DNA from: a virus
Direction: 5' to 3' (one strand)
IMG/VR virus record: IMGVR_UViG_3300011114_000582
Span: 1-56,931 of that record
Length of the DNA stretch: 56,931 nt
Position numbers and translations under genes: made by a program. The notes below the pieces were generated by a model that worked only from the letters and a program-made list of their open reading frames with translations, made no database searches and was not told the origin of the DNA. Every line of letters starts with the position of its first letter. The first letter of the stretch is position 1. Below are positions 25,653-34,687 of the stretch, in pieces.

Positions 25653-27272
25653 ATGGCAGACACTGCAGAAGATACAAGCGGCTACAGCCCACTGCTGGCG
25701 CAGATGCTCAAGATCGACCCCGAGAAGATCGGGAGTGTATCGCTCTCGGCTCTTGGACGACAGGCGATGGGCGCGGATACCGACGCCTATAAAGCCGCGA
25801 AAGCGGAAGTGGACGCGGCACGCGAGACGATGAAGCAGGCGTTGCAGGACCGTAAGGGCCGCATTGACCCCACCTACCTTGCACTTGCACAGGGCTTCCT
25901 AGCTCCTACCCGCACTGGCTCCTTTGGCGAATCACTGGGCACTGCCGTTGGTGGTTACAGCAAAGCGCAAGAAGCCGAAGCCGACCGAAACGCTCAGCTC
26001 GCCAAGATGCGCTACGAGTTGGCCTTGAAAGCCGTGGACGAGGAAAAAGAAGCCGCACGCCTCGGTCTCAATGTGGTGTCCAAGCTCACGCCAAAGCTTA
26101 CCGCGTACCAGCAACAGGTGCAATCCGAGGGTGTCGATCCGCGCTCACCCGAAGGCATCTCGCGCATCAAAGAACTGCTCGCGGTGGACAAGGCTACACC
26201 CGAGATGAAAGCGTACGCCGCGCAAGCTGGTATCTCGCTCACAGATCCACAGTTCGCGATGAAGTTCAAGATGTACGAGGACACGAAGAGCCTACGCGAC
26301 ATTGCCACTCGCCTGAACCTCAATCTTAATGATCCCGCACAACTCGTGCAAGCCCAGCAAGAGGCCCAGCGCGATGCGTTCCGCAAGGATAACAAGCTCG
26401 TGGCCGACGCCTTGCAGACTTTTGGTGGCGATCCGCTTAATCCGAAGGACCTCAAGCGTGCGCAGGGTATCGTGGACGAGAATGTGCGTCTCGAACAACA
26501 AGGCAAGCGTGCTACGATCGCTCAGCAGATCGCTCAGACCACCCGCACCAAGCAAGAGATCGATGACCACATTCGCAGTGGCGATTTTAACGCGGTGGCC
26601 GCGAAAGCCGTGGACGTTGGTGTGCCGATCGATCCGAAGGTTTCCTACGCGGGCCTGAACAAGCTCGAGGCCGCCAAGAAGCGCGAACACGATCTGAACG
26701 AGTCCGCAAAATACATCCGCGAGAAGATCTCGCCGTTTACCTCCGGGATCGACGACGACATTCAAGACCTGCGCCGTGCGCTGAAGCTCAACTCCGAAAT
26801 TAGCACTGGGTACACCTACGGCATGGGCCTCGGCATTGGCGACCTCGCGAAGCTCACCTCCGGGGATCGCGCCAAGATCAACGAGTTTGACTCGCTCTCC
26901 GCACTGGCCGCGAAGCAGAACCGCATTCCGGGCGATTCCAATGTGTCGAACTTGGACGTCAAGATGATGCAACTCGGTACGTTCAGCTCCGACAAAGAGC
27001 CTTCGACCAACGAGACCCTCATCAAGTTCAAGCTTGCACAACGCGAGCGCGACAAGGACTTCAACAAGTACATGGCCGACTACGCCGCCGTGAATGGTGC
27101 CATTACACCTTATGCTGAAGCCCAGTGGCGTCGCTATCTAGATGCTAACCCCATCACCACTCGCGACGAAAAAGGCAAGGTTACGATCAACCCGAACCGC
27201 ATGACTTATCAGCAATACTTCAGCATGCCCCGAGTGCGTGTTGACAGCCAAGGACGGGAGACTCAGCAATGA
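25653..27272 (+). CDS. Putative ejection protein, helical
   Basis: A 539-residue protein with a good site (TTGAGGTAAG) before the ATG. It is largely alpha-helical and charged. After SGYSPLLAQMLKIDPEKIG comes a long coiled segment (about 45-150, with KAEVDAARETMKQALQDRKG and KAQEAEADRNAQLAKMRYEL). A Gly-containing LALAQGFLAPTRTGSFGESL motif marks many phage internal proteins. It overlaps the next gene by 4 bases. Together with its neighbours it probably forms the conduit for DNA across the envelope, as P22 gp7, gp16 and gp20 do. Sequence does not show which one it matches. Confidence 0.65.
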   Translation: MADTAEDTSGYSPLLAQMLKIDPEKIGSVSLSALGRQAMGADTDAYKAAKAEVDAARETMKQALQDRKGRIDPTYLALAQGFLAPTRTGSFGESLGTAVGGYSKAQEAEADRNAQLAKMRYELALKAVDEEKEAARLGLNVVSKLTPKLTAYQQQVQSEGVDPRSPEGISRIKELLAVDKATPEMKAYAAQAGISLTDPQFAMKFKMYEDTKSLRDIATRLNLNLNDPAQLVQAQQEAQRDAFRKDNKLVADALQTFGGDPLNPKDLKRAQGIVDENVRLEQQGKRATIAQQIAQTTRTKQEIDDHIRSGDFNAVAAKAVDVGVPIDPKVSYAGLNKLEAAKKREHDLNESAKYIREKISPFTSGIDDDIQDLRRALKLNSEISTGYTYGMGLGIGDLAKLTSGDRAKINEFDSLSALAAKQNRIPGDSNVSNLDVKMMQLGTFSSDKEPSTNETLIKFKLAQRERDKDFNKYMADYAAVNGAITPYAEAQWRRYLDANPITTRDEKGKVTINPNRMTYQQYFSMPRVRVDSQGRETQQ

Positions 27273-29314
27273 CCATCGAGCGAGTAATCAACGGCACGAT
27301 CTACGAATTCCCCGATGGTACACCCGAAACCACCATTCGGAAGTTCACACTGACGAAGGCTGGGACGCCCGAATCTGCGGCTCCAGCGGCTCCTGCACAA
27401 CCGCAAGCCAAACGTCCTGAAGCCTTTTTGCCCGGTGCGGCGGGTCAGGCACTACAAGGCTTGTCCATGGGCTTCTCCGACGAAGCCATTGCTCGGATGC
27501 GCTCACTGGGCGGTGACCAGAGCTACGAGGATTTGGTGAAAGCCGAGCGCGAAGGTCTGCGTAAATACGCTGAGGAGAACCCCCGCACTGCCGTGGCGTC
27601 GGAATTGGGAGGCGCACTCGTGCCCGCTCTTTTCACCGCCGGGGCTGGCGCGATCCCACAAGTGACTAAGGCCGTTGGCCCCAAGCTCGCGAATTTGCTC
27701 TTCGGTACTGCTCCAAGCATCCCCCGCATGATGGGGTACGGTGCCGGATCCGGTGCAGTGACCGCCGTTGGAACTTCCGAGAAGGAACCCGCCGAATGGG
27801 GCGGGGAGGCTCTGCGCGGCGGTGCCGCTGGTGCCGTTACTACCGGTGCGATGGGACTGCTCGGCAAATACGCCTTGATGCCCGCATTCCAAAAGATCAA
27901 GACCACGATGGGTTTCGGCGACGCGAATAAGGCGGCCGACCTCGCGATCGTGAAGGCACTGGAGAAGGACGGGATGACCCCCGACCAAGCGTTGGCTAAG
28001 ATGCAAGCCATGTCCCGTGGCGAGATCACCCTCGCGGACCTCGGCGAGAACACTGCCGCACTCCTGCGTCGCGCCACTGCCGCTCCGTCGCCCGCCCGAA
28101 TCATGGGCAAGTCCGAACTCGCTACCCGCGAGATGGAGCGCATCCCCCGGGTGTCGGAGGACCTTCGTACCCTGATGTCCGGCTCCAAGGATTTCTACAC
28201 GGACGTGCTCGATCTCACTAAAAAGCGTGCTCAAGAAGCCGAGCCTCTGTACAAAGCCGCGTGGGACAGTGCCCCGACGTTCAGTCCCACCACTGCACCC
28301 GACATCGCCAAGCTCCGGAATCTCCCTACCTTCAAGGAGGCGATGAAGATCGGTGCGAAGCGTATGGCGGACAACGAGCTGGATATTGCCGATCCCAAGA
28401 ATACCCTACGTGCTTTGCACGAGACCAAGATCGCACTGGACGACATGATCGAGAGCGCGATGCGCGAGGGTAAAGGCGGTCAGGCCGGTACGCTCTTAGA
28501 TATGAAGAAGCGGCTCCTCGCCGACATGGAGAAAGCTTCACCCGAGTACCGGATCGCACGGCAAACCTTTGCCGGTGATTCCGAGCTGTTGACGGCGATG
28601 AAGGAGGGCCAGCGTATTTACACACTGCCCGAGATGGACATGCGCAAGCTCATCGATCGTTTCAAGGATTCGCCCTCGGAGTACGATGCTTTCCGCGCTG
28701 GTATTTCCCAAGCGATGCTGGAAAAGCTCCGCACTGCGGGTCCAGCCGCTGACCCCATGAAGTCGATTCTGTCTCGTGACGCCGAGCAAAAGCTTCGCCG
28801 CGCATTCCGCGATGACGCCGCATTCGACGAATTCAAAGACCGTTTGGTTCAGGAGCAACGGATGCTCCAGACCGAGAAGTCCGGATTCCGTCGCACGCCA
28901 CTGGATACCGACCTCGACCAAGGCGCGGGTGGAGTGGGTGCCGCCGCGAACTTGATGGCCGGTCGCCCTTTTACCGCCGCCGGAGATGCCCTGCGCGCCC
29001 AGTTCCCAAATCTCGTAGGTATGCCCCCTCGGATCGCCCAGCCGACCACCGAGAAGCTCCTGACGCCCACGGCCAAGGTGGATTCGGTGATCGAGAGTAT
29101 CATGGACTCGCTGAAACAGCAGGAGCAGTCGCTCTTGACTTCCAGCCGTGTCACGACCGGTGGTGCCACCCTCGCTGGGGGCCTTGCCGCCGCCCGAGAT
29201 CCCAAGAATCAGTACCCCGAGGACATGATGCGCCCACCGAAGATCGAGCTTAGCGGCATGGCCAACCCGCCCGCCGGTCCCGCACCATCTCCCTTGGGTT
29301 CTCTCGGCCAGTAA
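27269..29314 (+). CDS. Putative ejection protein with hydrophobic glycine-rich segments
   Basis: A 681-residue protein. The N-terminus (IERVINGTIYEFPDGTPETT) is a small domain often found at the start of large internal phage proteins. Residues about 48-200 contain Gly/Ala-rich hydrophobic helices (LPGAAGQALQGLSMGFSDEA, ELGGALVPALFTAGAGAIPQ, MGYGAGSGAVTAVGTS) that could insert into a membrane. The rest is helical and charged. It is the last gene of the late operon and is followed by a strong terminator. A pore-forming ejection role is inferred from these segments and from position. Confidence 0.65.
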   Translation: MTIERVINGTIYEFPDGTPETTIRKFTLTKAGTPESAAPAAPAQPQAKRPEAFLPGAAGQALQGLSMGFSDEAIARMRSLGGDQSYEDLVKAEREGLRKYAEENPRTAVASELGGALVPALFTAGAGAIPQVTKAVGPKLANLLFGTAPSIPRMMGYGAGSGAVTAVGTSEKEPAEWGGEALRGGAAGAVTTGAMGLLGKYALMPAFQKIKTTMGFGDANKAADLAIVKALEKDGMTPDQALAKMQAMSRGEITLADLGENTAALLRRATAAPSPARIMGKSELATREMERIPRVSEDLRTLMSGSKDFYTDVLDLTKKRAQEAEPLYKAAWDSAPTFSPTTAPDIAKLRNLPTFKEAMKIGAKRMADNELDIADPKNTLRALHETKIALDDMIESAMREGKGGQAGTLLDMKKRLLADMEKASPEYRIARQTFAGDSELLTAMKEGQRIYTLPEMDMRKLIDRFKDSPSEYDAFRAGISQAMLEKLRTAGPAADPMKSILSRDAEQKLRRAFRDDAAFDEFKDRLVQEQRMLQTEKSGFRRTPLDTDLDQGAGGVGAAANLMAGRPFTAAGDALRAQFPNLVGMPPRIAQPTTEKLLTPTAKVDSVIESIMDSLKQQEQSLLTSSRVTTGGATLAGGLAAARDPKNQYPEDMMRPPKIELSGMANPPAGPAPSPLGSLGQ

Positions 29315-29334
29315 GCTACTAATATAGCTCCCCA

Positions 29335-29364
29335 CCCCTTCGACGCGCTCGGAGGGGCTTCTCT
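29335..29364 (+). terminator. Terminator of the late operon
   Basis: CCCCTTCGA (29335-29343) pairs with TCGGAGGGG (29349-29357, one G-U) around CGCGC, followed by CTTCTCTTC. The hairpin lies just after the last ejection gene and ends the rightward late transcript before the intergenic control region. Confidence 0.8.
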
Positions 29365-29425
29365 TCACCCCGCCTTACGTTCAGCTTACGTGCGCATGCA
29401 CGAGAGAACCCCTGTATAGACTTCC

Positions 29426-29671
29426 TGTTCCATTAAGATGGTACGGCGTCTGGAACGCTCTAGTGTCTCGAAGCCCGCGTCCTTCGGGGCTTGAATGTGT
29501 CGTGTTCCGTTGTATCCCCCGTTCCATCATATACCCCCCTATTCGAACCACGGCGTTGACAGAGCATTCCCCCCGCGTGCGCATGGAACAATGGTACAGA
29601 GGGCCTGTCTGTCGAATGGGAGAGGGTGTTCCATCATGTGTTCCATTGCTATGGAACGGTGGAACAAACGG
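29426..29671 (+). repeat. Left arm of long inverted repeat with GTTCCAT boxes
   Basis: This gene-free stretch (29315-29760 as a whole) aligns along about 245 bp with the reverse complement of 50618-50857. Exact shared blocks include CGTTCCATCATATACCC, CGAATGGGAGA and GGAACGGTGGAACAA; a block near 29541 shares most of AACCACGGCGTTGACAGAG. It carries about ten GTTCCAT or ATGGAAC type boxes in both orientations and a hairpin AAGCCC to GGGCTT near 29469-29493. It precedes the primase gene. A replication origin or master operator is inferred; no gene is visible. Confidence 0.8.
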
Positions 29672-29677
29672 TGGGGA

Positions 29678-29706
29678 TTGCTGTTCCGATGGCGAGATGT
29701 TATAAT
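29678..29706 (+). promoter_or_regulatory. Main early promoter overlapped by a GTTCC box
   Basis: TTGCTG (29678-29683), a 17-base spacer, TATAAT (29701-29706) with extended -10 (TGT). The spacer holds GTTCCGATGG, a variant of the repeated box of this region, so a protein bound there would block or alter RNA polymerase. The leader ends with TATAGAGAGGTG before ATG 29761. Confidence 0.78.
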
Positions 29707-29760
29707 TCTACCAGCCCACAGCGGTGGTGTCAATATATAGACGTATAGAGAGGTGAAACG

Positions 29761-31323
29761 ATGACTAGTCTAGTTCAAGACTACGCGAATCTGTTCGCTG
29801 GGAATCTGCGGTCCTTTGGACAGTGGGACCCGGCTACTGGTAATATGGTAACGGAGAAATCCGAGGTAACGCTCCAGCACTACGCGGACCATTTGGAGGG
29901 TCGGATGGGGCTGGGTATAGTCCCAATCACGGACGGCGGTACGGTGCTCTTCGGGTGTATCGATGTGGATAATCACGGCAAAGGCTCGGATGGGTCCGAC
30001 ATCGACATCCCGAAGCTTGTGGAGAAGATCGAGCATTATCGGCTCCCGCTGGTAGCTACCCGGAGCAAGTCGGGTGGAGCACACTTGTACCTGTTCGGCG
30101 AGGAGTATCTTCCGGCCAAGCTCGTGATTCGGCTCCTGAATTCGTGGCGCGACATGCTCCAAATCCCGAACCACGTGGACATCTTCCCGAAGCAGGACTC
30201 GCTGACCACGTCCAGTGGCGAGAAGTCGCTCGGGAACTGGATTAACCTGCCGTTCTTCGACAAAGACAAGACGGTGCGGTACGCGGTGGATGACAAAGGT
30301 CAGAAGATGTCGTTCGAGCTGTTCATTACCTACGCCCAGTCGCGTCGGGTTACAGTGGCGGCACTGCAGGAGATGGCCCACCGGGAGCACTTGGAGGCCC
30401 CGCCGTGCATCCAAAAGATGATCCACACGGGCGTCGAATCCGGTTCTCGCAACGACTCAATGTATAATGTGGTGGTGTATCTTAAGCGTGCCCGCCCCGA
30501 CACGTTCTTTGACGATGCGATGGCACTGAACCGCACAATGTTCGACAAGCCGCTCGGTCCCGCTGAAGCCAAGAAGGTGATTCGGTCCGCGTCGCGCCGT
30601 GACTACTTGTACAAATGTAGCGAGGAGCCGTGCAAGTCGCTCTGCGACCGCAAGGTGTGCGTAACCCGCGAGTTCGGTATCTCGACCGAGGAGAGCAAAG
30701 AGCTTGATGCACAGGACCAACTGCCGCAGTTCACCGAACTGATCGAGTACCAGTCTGAACCCCCACGCTGGGGCATCCACGTCAACGGGAAGCTTATCGC
30801 GAACATCCCGACTATTATCCTACGTGACCCCGCCGCAATGGGCACGCTGATCTTCGAACAGCTCAAGATCAATATCCCCAAGATTACTCAAGATTCGTGG
30901 CGACGCCGCATTCTCGACCCGCTCATCCCGACCTTACGGGTGATCGAAGTGCCAAAAGAAGCGAGTGCGTCGGGTATCATTGCCGCGAAGTTCAACGAAT
31001 TCGTGCAAAAGGCCGACCTGACCTCCGATGGCACCAACACTGAGGATCGCAAGGCACTGACCCGCAACATCCCTGTGGTGCAAGTCATCAACGGCGTGCG
31101 GTGTATCGTGTTCCGGGGCACGGCCTTCTCCGAATTCCTCAAGCGCAACAAAGCCGAGGTAATGACGGGGATGGACTTGTGGACGTCATTGCGGCGAGAC
31201 TGTGGCGCGGACCACGACAAGCTCCGAATCCCGGGCGGCAAGCCCATCAATGTCTGGTATGCTCCTATAACTGAAGATCACGAGGTGAAAGTCGATGAAC
31301 CCAAGTTCCGATCAGAATTCTAA
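29761..31323 (+). CDS. DNA primase, archaeo-eukaryotic (AEP/PrimPol-like)
   Basis: A 520-residue protein with an AEP catalytic core. FGCIDVDNH gives the metal-binding Asp68 and Asp70. TRSKSGGAHLYLF gives the sugar-handling motif with His108. NHVDIFPKQD supplies the third acidic residue (Asp140), followed by GNWINLPFF. This series matches the TOTE/PrimPol type of primases. After the core comes a helical PriCT-like region and a cysteine cluster (CSEEPCKSLCDRKVC, near residue 285-300) that may bind zinc. It makes primers for phage replication. Cyanophage S-2L, also a base-Z virus, uses an AEP PrimPol. The gene is first in the early operon and overlaps the helicase gene. Confidence 0.8.
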   Translation: MTSLVQDYANLFAGNLRSFGQWDPATGNMVTEKSEVTLQHYADHLEGRMGLGIVPITDGGTVLFGCIDVDNHGKGSDGSDIDIPKLVEKIEHYRLPLVATRSKSGGAHLYLFGEEYLPAKLVIRLLNSWRDMLQIPNHVDIFPKQDSLTTSSGEKSLGNWINLPFFDKDKTVRYAVDDKGQKMSFELFITYAQSRRVTVAALQEMAHREHLEAPPCIQKMIHTGVESGSRNDSMYNVVVYLKRARPDTFFDDAMALNRTMFDKPLGPAEAKKVIRSASRRDYLYKCSEEPCKSLCDRKVCVTREFGISTEESKELDAQDQLPQFTELIEYQSEPPRWGIHVNGKLIANIPTIILRDPAAMGTLIFEQLKINIPKITQDSWRRRILDPLIPTLRVIEVPKEASASGIIAAKFNEFVQKADLTSDGTNTEDRKALTRNIPVVQVINGVRCIVFRGTAFSEFLKRNKAEVMTGMDLWTSLRRDCGADHDKLRIPGGKPINVWYAPITEDHEVKVDEPKFRSEF

Positions 31324-33037
31324 AGTGCAGATCGCCTACGATGCAAAGACCAGTCGATTCGTTATCCACTCGCCGCCGTGGATGGTGGACAAGATTCGCC
31401 GTATTCCCAATCGGCGTTGGGATTCTCGTCGCCGCGTGTGGACAGCTCCTGCTCTACGGGCTAATAGCGAGTTCCTGCTTGGTAATTTTGACGCTGACAC
31501 ATTTACAAGCGATGCTCGCACGGTTGCAACTGAGACTATCGAGCGCGTACGCACGAATCAAGTAGCGGCGTTTCCGCCGGTCTACACGTTCAAGACTACG
31601 CCACGACCCTACCAGCTCAAAGGCCTCGATCATGCGTGGAATAAGAGCACATTCGCGTTCTACATGGATATGGGTACGGGCAAGACCAAGACTTCGCTCG
31701 ACCTCTTTGCCGCCTACTTTATGGACGCCAAGGTGGACCGAGTGCTGATCGTCACCAAGTTCAGCACACGCAAGAACTGGGAACGTGAGGTCCTCATCCA
31801 TTGCCCGATGGAGTGCGACACGATGATTCTCGACACCGGGAAGCCCAAGGCGTTCGAGGAGTGGAATACCGCGACCGATGGCCGCCTGAAGTTTCTGATC
31901 GTCGGCACCGAGTCGCTGGCGGCCGGTGGTGCGGTGCATCTTGCGCAAAAGTTCGTGGACTGCAGTACCCGCGTCGGCATGATCGTGGACGAGGCGCATA
32001 TGATCAAAAATCACTCAGCGGTGCGCAGTAAGAACTGCGTCAAGCTGGGCAAATCCGCGAATTACAAAGTGATCATGACGGGCACGCCAGTGGCGAATGG
32101 CCCCATGGACATCTTCATGCAATTCGAGTTCCTCGATCCGAACATTATCGGGATCGGGGATTTCTACTCTTTCCGCAATCGGTACGCGATCATGGGCGGG
32201 TATGAGGATCGGCAAGTGGTGGGCTACCAGAATATGGAAGAGCTTATCGAGCTGATCTCGCCGTTCATCTACCAAGTTCGCAAGTCCGAGGTGCTGACGG
32301 AGTTACCACCAAAAGTGTATCAGACCCGCGAGGTCCAGCTAACTGATGAACAAAAACGACTATATAAAGACATTGCTAAACGTGACAAGACGGTATCTGG
32401 AGATCAAGGAATCACCGTCAAGACGGTGCTTGAGCGAATGCTCCGGCTCCAAGAGATCGCCGGGGGTATCATCACCTTCGAGCGCAACCCCGACCTCTAC
32501 GATGCGGCGAAGTTCACGCACAATCGCATTGCAGGAAAGAATCCGAAAGTCGAAGAGCTACTCGCTATAGCCGAGGAGAACGACGCCAGTACGATCGTGT
32601 GGTGCCGGTTTATCGAGGAAATTCGTATGGTGTGCGAGGCCCTGCGCGAGAAGTACGGGCACGACTCTGTGGTGGAAATCCATGGCGGCATCTCCGAGAA
32701 TGACCGCGACCACAACGTGCAGAATCTGTTCCAGACTGGCAAAGCGCGATTTCTTGTGGGCAACGCGGCCACCGGCGGTGTAGGTCTGAACATGACTCGT
32801 GCGGAGTTGGTAGTGTACTACTCCAATTCGTTCTCTTTCACCGATCGCGAGCAGTCCGAGGACCGTGCACACCGGATTGGGCAGACGCGAAGCGTAACGT
32901 ACATCGACATCATCGCCGAAGGCACTGTGGATGCGGCCGTCACGCAAGCGTTACGCGAGAAAAAGGATGTGAGCGAGTTCGTGCGGACGAGCATCAACGA
33001 CCGAAACGATCGGAACTTGCTAGGCACGCTCGTGTAG
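31295..33037 (+). CDS. SNF2-like superfamily 2 helicase/ATPase
   Basis: A 580-residue protein with full SNF2 motifs. After an N-terminal region resembling HARP-type wings (IPNRRWDSRRRVWTAPALRA), TPRPYQLKGL is the Q-type motif. GTGKT (residues 127-131) is motif I, DEAH (232-235) motif II and TGTP (262-265) motif III. The second RecA lobe has VEIHGGISENDRDHNVQ, GNAATGGVGLNMTRAE and QSEDRAHRIGQTRSV (motifs IV-VI). Such enzymes translocate on or anneal DNA. Paired with the primase by a 29-base overlap, it may serve replication initiation or fork restart. No DnaB-like helicase is seen in the genome. Confidence 0.85.
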   Translation: MNPSSDQNSKVQIAYDAKTSRFVIHSPPWMVDKIRRIPNRRWDSRRRVWTAPALRANSEFLLGNFDADTFTSDARTVATETIERVRTNQVAAFPPVYTFKTTPRPYQLKGLDHAWNKSTFAFYMDMGTGKTKTSLDLFAAYFMDAKVDRVLIVTKFSTRKNWEREVLIHCPMECDTMILDTGKPKAFEEWNTATDGRLKFLIVGTESLAAGGAVHLAQKFVDCSTRVGMIVDEAHMIKNHSAVRSKNCVKLGKSANYKVIMTGTPVANGPMDIFMQFEFLDPNIIGIGDFYSFRNRYAIMGGYEDRQVVGYQNMEELIELISPFIYQVRKSEVLTELPPKVYQTREVQLTDEQKRLYKDIAKRDKTVSGDQGITVKTVLERMLRLQEIAGGIITFERNPDLYDAAKFTHNRIAGKNPKVEELLAIAEENDASTIVWCRFIEEIRMVCEALREKYGHDSVVEIHGGISENDRDHNVQNLFQTGKARFLVGNAATGGVGLNMTRAELVVYYSNSFSFTDREQSEDRAHRIGQTRSVTYIDIIAEGTVDAAVTQALREKKDVSEFVRTSINDRNDRNLLGTLV

Positions 33038-33045
33038 TGTATAAT
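33017..33045 (+). promoter_or_regulatory. Sigma70-type promoter at helicase end
   Basis: TTGCTA (33017-33022), 17 bases, TATAAT (33040-33045). It sits within the last codons of the helicase gene and just past its stop. The leader ACATAGAGGAAGT precedes ATG 33078. This is the only strong promoter of the genome without an extended -10. Confidence 0.72.
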
Positions 33046-33077
33046 AGAGCACATAGAGATTAGAACATAGAGGAAGT

Positions 33078-33419
33078 ATGCAAAAACCCGTAGTATTCGT
33101 TACTCAAGAAGTTACGACCGCCAACTATCAGGATGTGGAACGCTTTGGCGAACCCGTATTCCTGTCCACCAGCGAGGTGTCGAATGTCCCGGATTCCCTC
33201 CACAATCAAAAGCTCATCGCCTTCATCCGAAGCCGATTCGACAAGTACGACCCCGCCGTTGACTTCATCGCCCCCAGCGGAAGTCCTATCGTCGCGGGGT
33301 TGGTATTTGCGATGGCTCGAGAAAGAGGAGACACCTTCAACATCCTCAAGTGGAACAACCGCGATCGCCAATACACAGCGATCCGAATCGGAGTAAAGGG
33401 AGAAAAGAATGTCTACTGA
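33078..33419 (+). CDS. Early protein of unknown function
   Basis: A 113-residue protein, QKPVVFVTQEVTTANYQDVE at the start, with a Rossmann-like alternation (IAFIRSRFDKYDPAVDFIAP then SGSPIVAGLVFAMARERG). The SGSP loop could bind phosphate, but no family is recognised. It overlaps the next gene by 11 bases and follows its own promoter. A role in nucleotide or replication control is only suggested by location between helicase and putative ssDNA-related genes. Confidence 0.68.
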   Translation: MQKPVVFVTQEVTTANYQDVERFGEPVFLSTSEVSNVPDSLHNQKLIAFIRSRFDKYDPAVDFIAPSGSPIVAGLVFAMARERGDTFNILKWNNRDRQYTAIRIGVKGEKNVY

Positions 33420-33846
33420 GATCGATAACGAGTACTCGAAATACGATAATGTACCGCTTGTCGAGTTGGTGCACGCGATGTCCACGATGCAGAATCGCAA
33501 AGAGGCACTCGAGGACCAGCTCAAGATCGTGAACAAGGAATTCGACTTTCTGCGTATCACGAAGATTCCCGCCAAGATGGAAGAGGACGGCGTGGACCGC
33601 ATTAATGTGACCGGCATTGGCCGCGTGTCGCTGACAGCGGACATGCACGTGTCGGTAAAGGCCGACCAAAAGTCCGAATTCTTCACGTGGCTCCGCGACA
33701 ATGGTCGTGGCGACCTCTTGCAGGAGAATATCAACCCGTCTACTCTTAAGGCGGCCGTGAAGAAGATGTTCCGCGAAGGCGAAGAAGTGCCAGATACTCT
33801 TCTGAATGTGTCACCTTTTACGCGTGCGTCAATCACGCGGACCTGA
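33409..33846 (+). CDS. Conserved-type phage replication-region protein
   Basis: A 145-residue protein with an N-terminal helical pair (VPLVELVHAMSTMQNRKEAL, EDQLKIVNKEFDFLR) and a beta-rich middle (GVDRINVTGIGRVSLTADMH). The C-terminal part (WLRDNGRGDLLQENINPSTL, then VSPFTRASITRT) recurs, in my recollection, in phage proteins annotated only as hypothetical. It is encoded next to the 247-residue protein in many such phages. Probably a helper in DNA replication or recombination; this is inference. Confidence 0.68.
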   Translation: MSTEIDNEYSKYDNVPLVELVHAMSTMQNRKEALEDQLKIVNKEFDFLRITKIPAKMEEDGVDRINVTGIGRVSLTADMHVSVKADQKSEFFTWLRDNGRGDLLQENINPSTLKAAVKKMFREGEEVPDTLLNVSPFTRASITRT

Positions 33847-33849
33847 ATT

Positions 33850-33886
33850 CGGCAATAATGCCGGACAACCCGCACGCGATGCGTGC
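33850..33886. other. Two small palindromes in intergenic gap
   Basis: CGGCA-ATAA-TGCCG (33850-33863) and GCACGC-GAT-GCGTGC (33872-33886) lie between two early genes, directly before the GGAGC ribosome site of the 247-residue protein. They may form hairpins in mRNA that tune translation, or act as an operator. No U-run follows, so they are poor terminators. Confidence 0.5.
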
Positions 33887-33905
33887 ATGTAACTAGGAGC
33901 TAGCG

Positions 33906-34649
33906 ATGGCTAAAAATCAAGTAGCAGTAAAAGAAGAGTTCGAACTTGTGACTAACGAGATTCCGGATTTTTTAAAGCAAGGTAATCGGGGCGCGGAGAA
34001 TGTCGGTACTGACGACATGATTATCCCCCGCATAGAGCTGATCCAAGCACTGTCCCCAGTGCGCAAGAAAAGCGATCCCGCCTACATCGAAGGCGCAGAG
34101 GAAGGAATGCTGTACAATAACGTCACTCGCACGCTGTACGGCACTGAGGTCACTGTGGTGCCGGTGTACTACACGAAGCAGTTCCTCGTGTGGAAAGACC
34201 GTAAGGCGGGCGGTGGTGGTAGCAACGGCTTCCGTGGAGCGTTCGCCACAAAAGAACTGGCCGACCGCGCAATCGCGGAGCTGGCCGAAGAAGCGTTGGA
34301 AGTGTCCGATACGGCTCAACACTTCGTGCTGGTTCGCAATGGCGACGACTGGCAAGAAGCGGTGATCTCGATGGCCAAGTCCAAGATCAAGGTGTCCAAG
34401 CGTTGGAATTCGCTGATGCGACTCACCAACACGGACTCGTTCAGCCGCGCCTACAAGCTGTCGGCAGTGACCGAGACCAATGCAAGGAACGAAAGCTACT
34501 TCAACTTCAACGTCTCGGCCCTTGGGTTCGTGAATAAGGACCTGTACGAGCGTGCCGAGAAGCTGTATGAAACGATCCGCGCCGGTGGTGTCAAGGTCTC
34601 CAATGACTACGACGGCGAAGTGAACGAAGTCGCAGAATCCGAGTATTGA
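33906..34649 (+). CDS. Putative ssDNA-associated early protein
   Basis: A 247-residue protein with an acidic C-terminus (YDGEVNEVAESEY). The N-terminus contains IPDFLKQGNRGAENVGTDDM and IIPRIELIQALSPV, and the middle has an OB-like beta region (EVTVVPVYYTKQFLVW). Then comes ISMAKSKIKVSKRWNSLMRL with many basic residues. Proteins of this type are regularly found with phage primases and recombinases. An acidic tail after a basic core suggests nucleic-acid binding, such as an SSB-like or annealing role, but no diagnostic motif is present. It has an individual hairpin leader and is followed by a hairpin. Confidence 0.65.
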   Translation: MAKNQVAVKEEFELVTNEIPDFLKQGNRGAENVGTDDMIIPRIELIQALSPVRKKSDPAYIEGAEEGMLYNNVTRTLYGTEVTVVPVYYTKQFLVWKDRKAGGGGSNGFRGAFATKELADRAIAELAEEALEVSDTAQHFVLVRNGDDWQEAVISMAKSKIKVSKRWNSLMRLTNTDSFSRAYKLSAVTETNARNESYFNFNVSALGFVNKDLYERAEKLYETIRAGGVKVSNDYDGEVNEVAESEY

Positions 34650-34657
34650 TTAACCAC

Positions 34658-34673
34658 GGGGGCTTCGGCCCCC
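34658..34673 (+). terminator. Hairpin with UUCG loop
   Basis: GGGGGC (34658-34663), TTCG, GCCCCC (34668-34673). The stem is very stable but the downstream sequence ACTAAAGG lacks a U-run, so it may be a processing or partial termination signal between early genes. Confidence 0.6.
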
Positions 34674-34687
34674 ACTAAAGGACTAAT

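Noticed and set aside
29426-29671. CRISPR-like array from the GTTCCAT boxes
   Set aside because: Boxes are 7-10 bases, occur in both orientations and at irregular spacing, with no repeat-spacer periodicity or cas genes.
29463-29760. Short overlapping + strand open frames in the left intergenic region (80-81 codons)
   Set aside because: They run through the GTTCCAT boxes and the early promoter, have no ribosome site and odd composition.
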